Of a stretch of 64,000 nucleotides of DNA, positions 61,907 to 64,000 are shown piece after piece (positions within the stretch are counted from its first letter, which is position 1; each line of letters starts with the position of its first letter). Origin of the DNA: Thermopolyspora sp040678635 (lineage in GTDB: Bacteria > Actinomycetota > Actinomycetes > Streptosporangiales > Streptosporangiaceae); contig NZ_JBFATZ010000016.1 in the NCBI RefSeq assembly GCF_040678635.1, forward strand, positions 124,001 to 188,000, in the 5' to 3' direction. The notes beneath the pieces are model-generated. The model made no database searches, was not told the origin of the DNA, and saw nothing but the letters and a program-made list of their open reading frames with translations. Position numbers and translations under genes: made by a program.

Positions 61907-62796
61907 TTGGGTCCCCAATACAGGCGGGTCGGATTGTCGACGAGAAGCGCCTGCCGCAGCTCCTCGGTCGGCGCGATGTGCGGGATGACGTCGACCAGGT
62001 GACCGTCATCGGGCATGTGGCTCTTCATGTTGGGGTGCGGCCAGTCGGTGCCCCACAGCACGCGATCGGGGTAACGCTCCACGACCGTACGGGCGAACGG
62101 GCGCACGTCGGTGTAGTGCGGCGGACCCTGTTTCGTCAGGCGTTCGGGGCAGCTCACCTTGCTCCATACGTTCGGGTTCTCGTCCATGAAGCGCAGGAAC
62201 AGGCCGAACTCGGGGCCGTCCACGGGCTTGGTGACGTCGGGGCGGCCCATGTGATCGACGACGACGGGGACCGGCAGCGAGGTGAACAGGTTCCAGCGTT
62301 CGGCGAGGTCGGGGGCCTCGAAGTAGATGACCACGTGCCAGCCGAGCGGGGCGATGCGATCCACCAGCTCCCGGTAGTACGCGTCCGGTTTGGGATCGAC
62401 GAGGCGTTTGACGAAGTTGAACCGTATGCCGCGTACGCCCGCGTCGTTCATGTCGGCGAGCTCGGCGTCGGAGACGGTGGGGCGGATCGTGGCGATGCCG
62501 CGGGCCCGGCCGTCGGCGGAGCGCAACGCGTCCACCATGGCGGAGTTGTCGGCGCCGTGGCAGGTGGCCTGGACGATCACGCTGCGTTCGAAGCCGAGGA
62601 AGTCGCGCAGCGCGAACAGTTTGTCCTTGCCCGCGTCGACCGGGGTGTATTTGCGTTCCGGCGCGTACGGGAAGACGTCGCCGGGGCCGAACACGTGGCA
62701 GTGCGCGTCCACCGCGCCGGGCGGCGGGCTGTAGGACGGTTTGGACGGGTTCGGGTGGTAGGCGAGCCAGTCCGGGTCCGGGGTGAAGGTCGCCAT
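61903..62796 (-). CDS. ligI: 2-pyrone-4,6-dicarboxylate hydrolase
   Basis: This 297-residue amidohydrolase-2 family enzyme has GAVDAHCHVFGPGDVFPY with the HxH motif, VIVQATCHGADNSAMVDAL, VVVDHMGRPDV and RVLWGTDWPHPNM with the conserved aspartate. LigI hydrolyses the pyrone to 4-oxalomesaconate. The ATG at 62796 or the GTG at 62799 (sharing bases with the ligJ stop) are both possible. It is coupled to ligA by an ATGA overlap. Confidence 0.9.
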   Translation of the reverse strand: MATFTPDPDWLAYHPNPSKPSYSPPPGAVDAHCHVFGPGDVFPYAPERKYTPVDAGKDKLFALRDFLGFERSVIVQATCHGADNSAMVDALRSADGRARGIATIRPTVSDAELADMNDAGVRGIRFNFVKRLVDPKPDAYYRELVDRIAPLGWHVVIYFEAPDLAERWNLFTSLPVPVVVDHMGRPDVTKPVDGPEFGLFLRFMDENPNVWSKVSCPERLTKQGPPHYTDVRPFARTVVERYPDRVLWGTDWPHPNMKSHMPDDGHLVDVIPHIAPTEELRQALLVDNPTRLYWGPK

Positions 62797-63812
62797 CACA
62801 GTCCCCGGGCCTTCAGCGCGGCGTCGAGGCGCGGGTAGACGCGGCGGGCGTTGCCGCTGTACACCTGCTCACGCTGCTTGTCGGAGAGGTCGAGCGCGTC
62901 CACGTACCGCTTGGTGTCGTCGAAGTAGTGCCCGGTGCGGGGGTCGATGCCGCGGACGGCGCCGACCATCTCCGAGCCGAACAGGATGTTGTCGAGGTCG
63001 ATCACCTCGAACAGCAGGTTGATGCCCGGCTGGTGGTAGACGCAGGTGTCGAAGTAGACGTTGCGCATGACGTGGGTGTCGAGCGAGGGCTTCTTCAGCA
63101 TGTCCGCCAGGCCCCGGTAGCGTCCCCAGTGGTACGGCACGGCCCCGCCGCCGTGCGGGATGATCAGCCGCAGCTCGGGGAGGTCGGCGAACAGGTCGCC
63201 CTGGATGAGCTGCATGAACGCGGTGGTGTCGGCGTTCATGTAGTGCGCCCCGGTGGCGTGGAACACGGGCGTGCAGCTCGCCGAGACGTGCACCATCGCG
63301 GGCACGTCCAGCTCGACCATGGCCTCGTACAGGGGGTACCAGTAGCGGTCGGTGATCGGCGGCGAGTTCCACTTGCCGCCGCTCGGGTCCGGGTTGAGGT
63401 TGAGGCCGACGAAGCCCATGTCCACGCAGCGGCGCAGCTCGGCGATGGCGGCGTCGAGCGGCTCGCCGGCGGTCTGCGGGAGCTGGCACACGCCGATGAA
63501 GTTGTCGGGGAAGAGGCTCACCACGCGGGCGATCAGGTCGTTGCAGGCGCGCGCCCAGGCGATGCCGACGCCGAGGTCACCCCGGTGGTGTCCCATCGCG
63601 GAGGCGCGCGGCGAGAAGATGGTGAGGTCCGCGCCGCGTTCCCGGAGCAGGCGGAGCTGGTTCTTCTCGATCGTCTCCCGGATCTCGTCGTCGGAGATCG
63701 ACGGGTACGCCGGGGCCGGTTCGCCCGCGAGGAACGCTTCGAGCTGGCGCTCGCGCCAGTCGGTGTGGGCGGCCGGTGCGGTGGTGTAGTGACCGTGACA
63801 GTCGATGATCAT
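62796..63812 (-). CDS. ligJ: 4-oxalomesaconate hydratase
   Basis: A 338-residue amidohydrolase-fold protein with MIIDCHGHYTTAPAAHTDW, FSPRASAMGHHRGD, FVGLNLNPDPSGGKW, LRLIIPHGGGAVPYHWGRY and LFGSEMVGAVRGIDPRTGHY, matching LigJ. It hydrates 4-oxalomesaconate to 4-carboxy-4-hydroxy-2-oxoadipate, which an aldolase (LigK, not in this window) would split. It is the first gene of the operon. GAGG lies about nine bases before the ATG. Confidence 0.9.
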   Translation of the reverse strand: MIIDCHGHYTTAPAAHTDWRERQLEAFLAGEPAPAYPSISDDEIRETIEKNQLRLLRERGADLTIFSPRASAMGHHRGDLGVGIAWARACNDLIARVVSLFPDNFIGVCQLPQTAGEPLDAAIAELRRCVDMGFVGLNLNPDPSGGKWNSPPITDRYWYPLYEAMVELDVPAMVHVSASCTPVFHATGAHYMNADTTAFMQLIQGDLFADLPELRLIIPHGGGAVPYHWGRYRGLADMLKKPSLDTHVMRNVYFDTCVYHQPGINLLFEVIDLDNILFGSEMVGAVRGIDPRTGHYFDDTKRYVDALDLSDKQREQVYSGNARRVYPRLDAALKARGL

Positions 63813-64000
63813 GTGGCTGGTCCTCGGCCCTTTCGTGGTCCACCGGGGGCATCAGGTACCTGGATGCGCGAATACCCCCATTGGTTCGTACTGTGCCAGG
63901 TCCCTTTCCCTTTTCGTCACGGATCTTCTAGTGAGCGGAAGATTCCGAGCCGTTTTGGTTAACAATCTCGTTCACAACATCGCCGTACCGGACGTCGTAG
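63813..64000. promoter_or_regulatory. Promoter region of the lig operon
   Basis: No gene is seen. An inverted repeat ATCTTC-N9-GAAGAT (63923-63928 and 63938-63943) and a partial dyad GTTAACAATCTCGTTCACAAC (63958-63978) are candidates for binding of the operon's regulator, which would lie outside the window. Confidence 0.35.

Overview
The window is a 64 kb piece of very GC-rich DNA with GTG starts, GTGA/ATGA stop-start overlaps, F420/LLM-type oxidoreductases, GAF-SpoIIE phosphatases with kinase-like ATPase domains, a DUF574-type methyltransferase and a DUF6879 plus DUF6082 pair. Together these suggest an actinomycete, probably of the Streptosporangiaceae or a close relative (an inference from gene content; no rRNA or tRNA gene was seen).

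Layout. 1-8.1 kb: a radical SAM protein cut by the window edge, a secreted phytase-like esterase, an orphan VapB antitoxin with a stump of vapC, an LLM flavin enzyme, a large GAF/SpoIIE/ATPase regulator and a polysaccharide-lyase-14-like lipoprotein. 8.2-21.7 kb: two copies of a four-gene set in the same order and on the same strand: two-domain UDP-glucose/GDP-mannose dehydrogenase, membrane glycosyltransferase 2, membrane-anchored beta-helix protein, and AlgG/AlgE-like C5-epimerase with a YGLDPHDDS motif. A sugar nucleotidyltransferase heads copy 1 and the lyase-like lipoprotein follows it. A cysteine dioxygenase plus rhodanese operon lies between the copies. This looks like a machine for a uronic-acid exopolysaccharide resembling alginate or a glycosaminoglycan. 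Parts of the copies are about 99 percent identical while flanks have diverged, as expected of gene conversion.

22-26.3 kb: YaaA, DUF2795 genes, and a MarR/FMN-reductase divergon with two clear palindromic operators. 26.2-49.2 kb: a large aerobic cobalamin region. A cobalamin riboswitch precedes cbtBA; then come a histidine phosphatase, a fused ChlI/ChlD-type chelatase, cobO, cobB, cobN (with its own probable riboswitch), cobG, cobH, cobIJ, cobK, cobM, cobL and cobF. Inserted between cobN and cobG is a persulfide/sulfide detoxification island: a CstR-like repressor, three matching operators, a membrane rhodanese, and a sulfite exporter read in one frame with a persulfide dioxygenase-rhodanese. 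Three cobalamin junctions carry short bridge reading frames that keep stop/start overlaps at both ends; one is a 260-bp tandem duplication of the start of cobB.

49.2-58.5 kb: assorted accessory genes (Uma2 nuclease-like, YetF fragment, membrane PP2C phosphatase, ArsC-like, P-loop regulator, OsmC with a lost cysteine, methyltransferase, DUF6879, DUF6082). 58.6-63.8 kb: a protocatechuate 4,5-cleavage operon (ligJ-ligI-ligA-ligB-ligC and an LLM oxidoreductase). Short tandem repeats of 9-18 bp, mostly multiples of three, recur in many genes.
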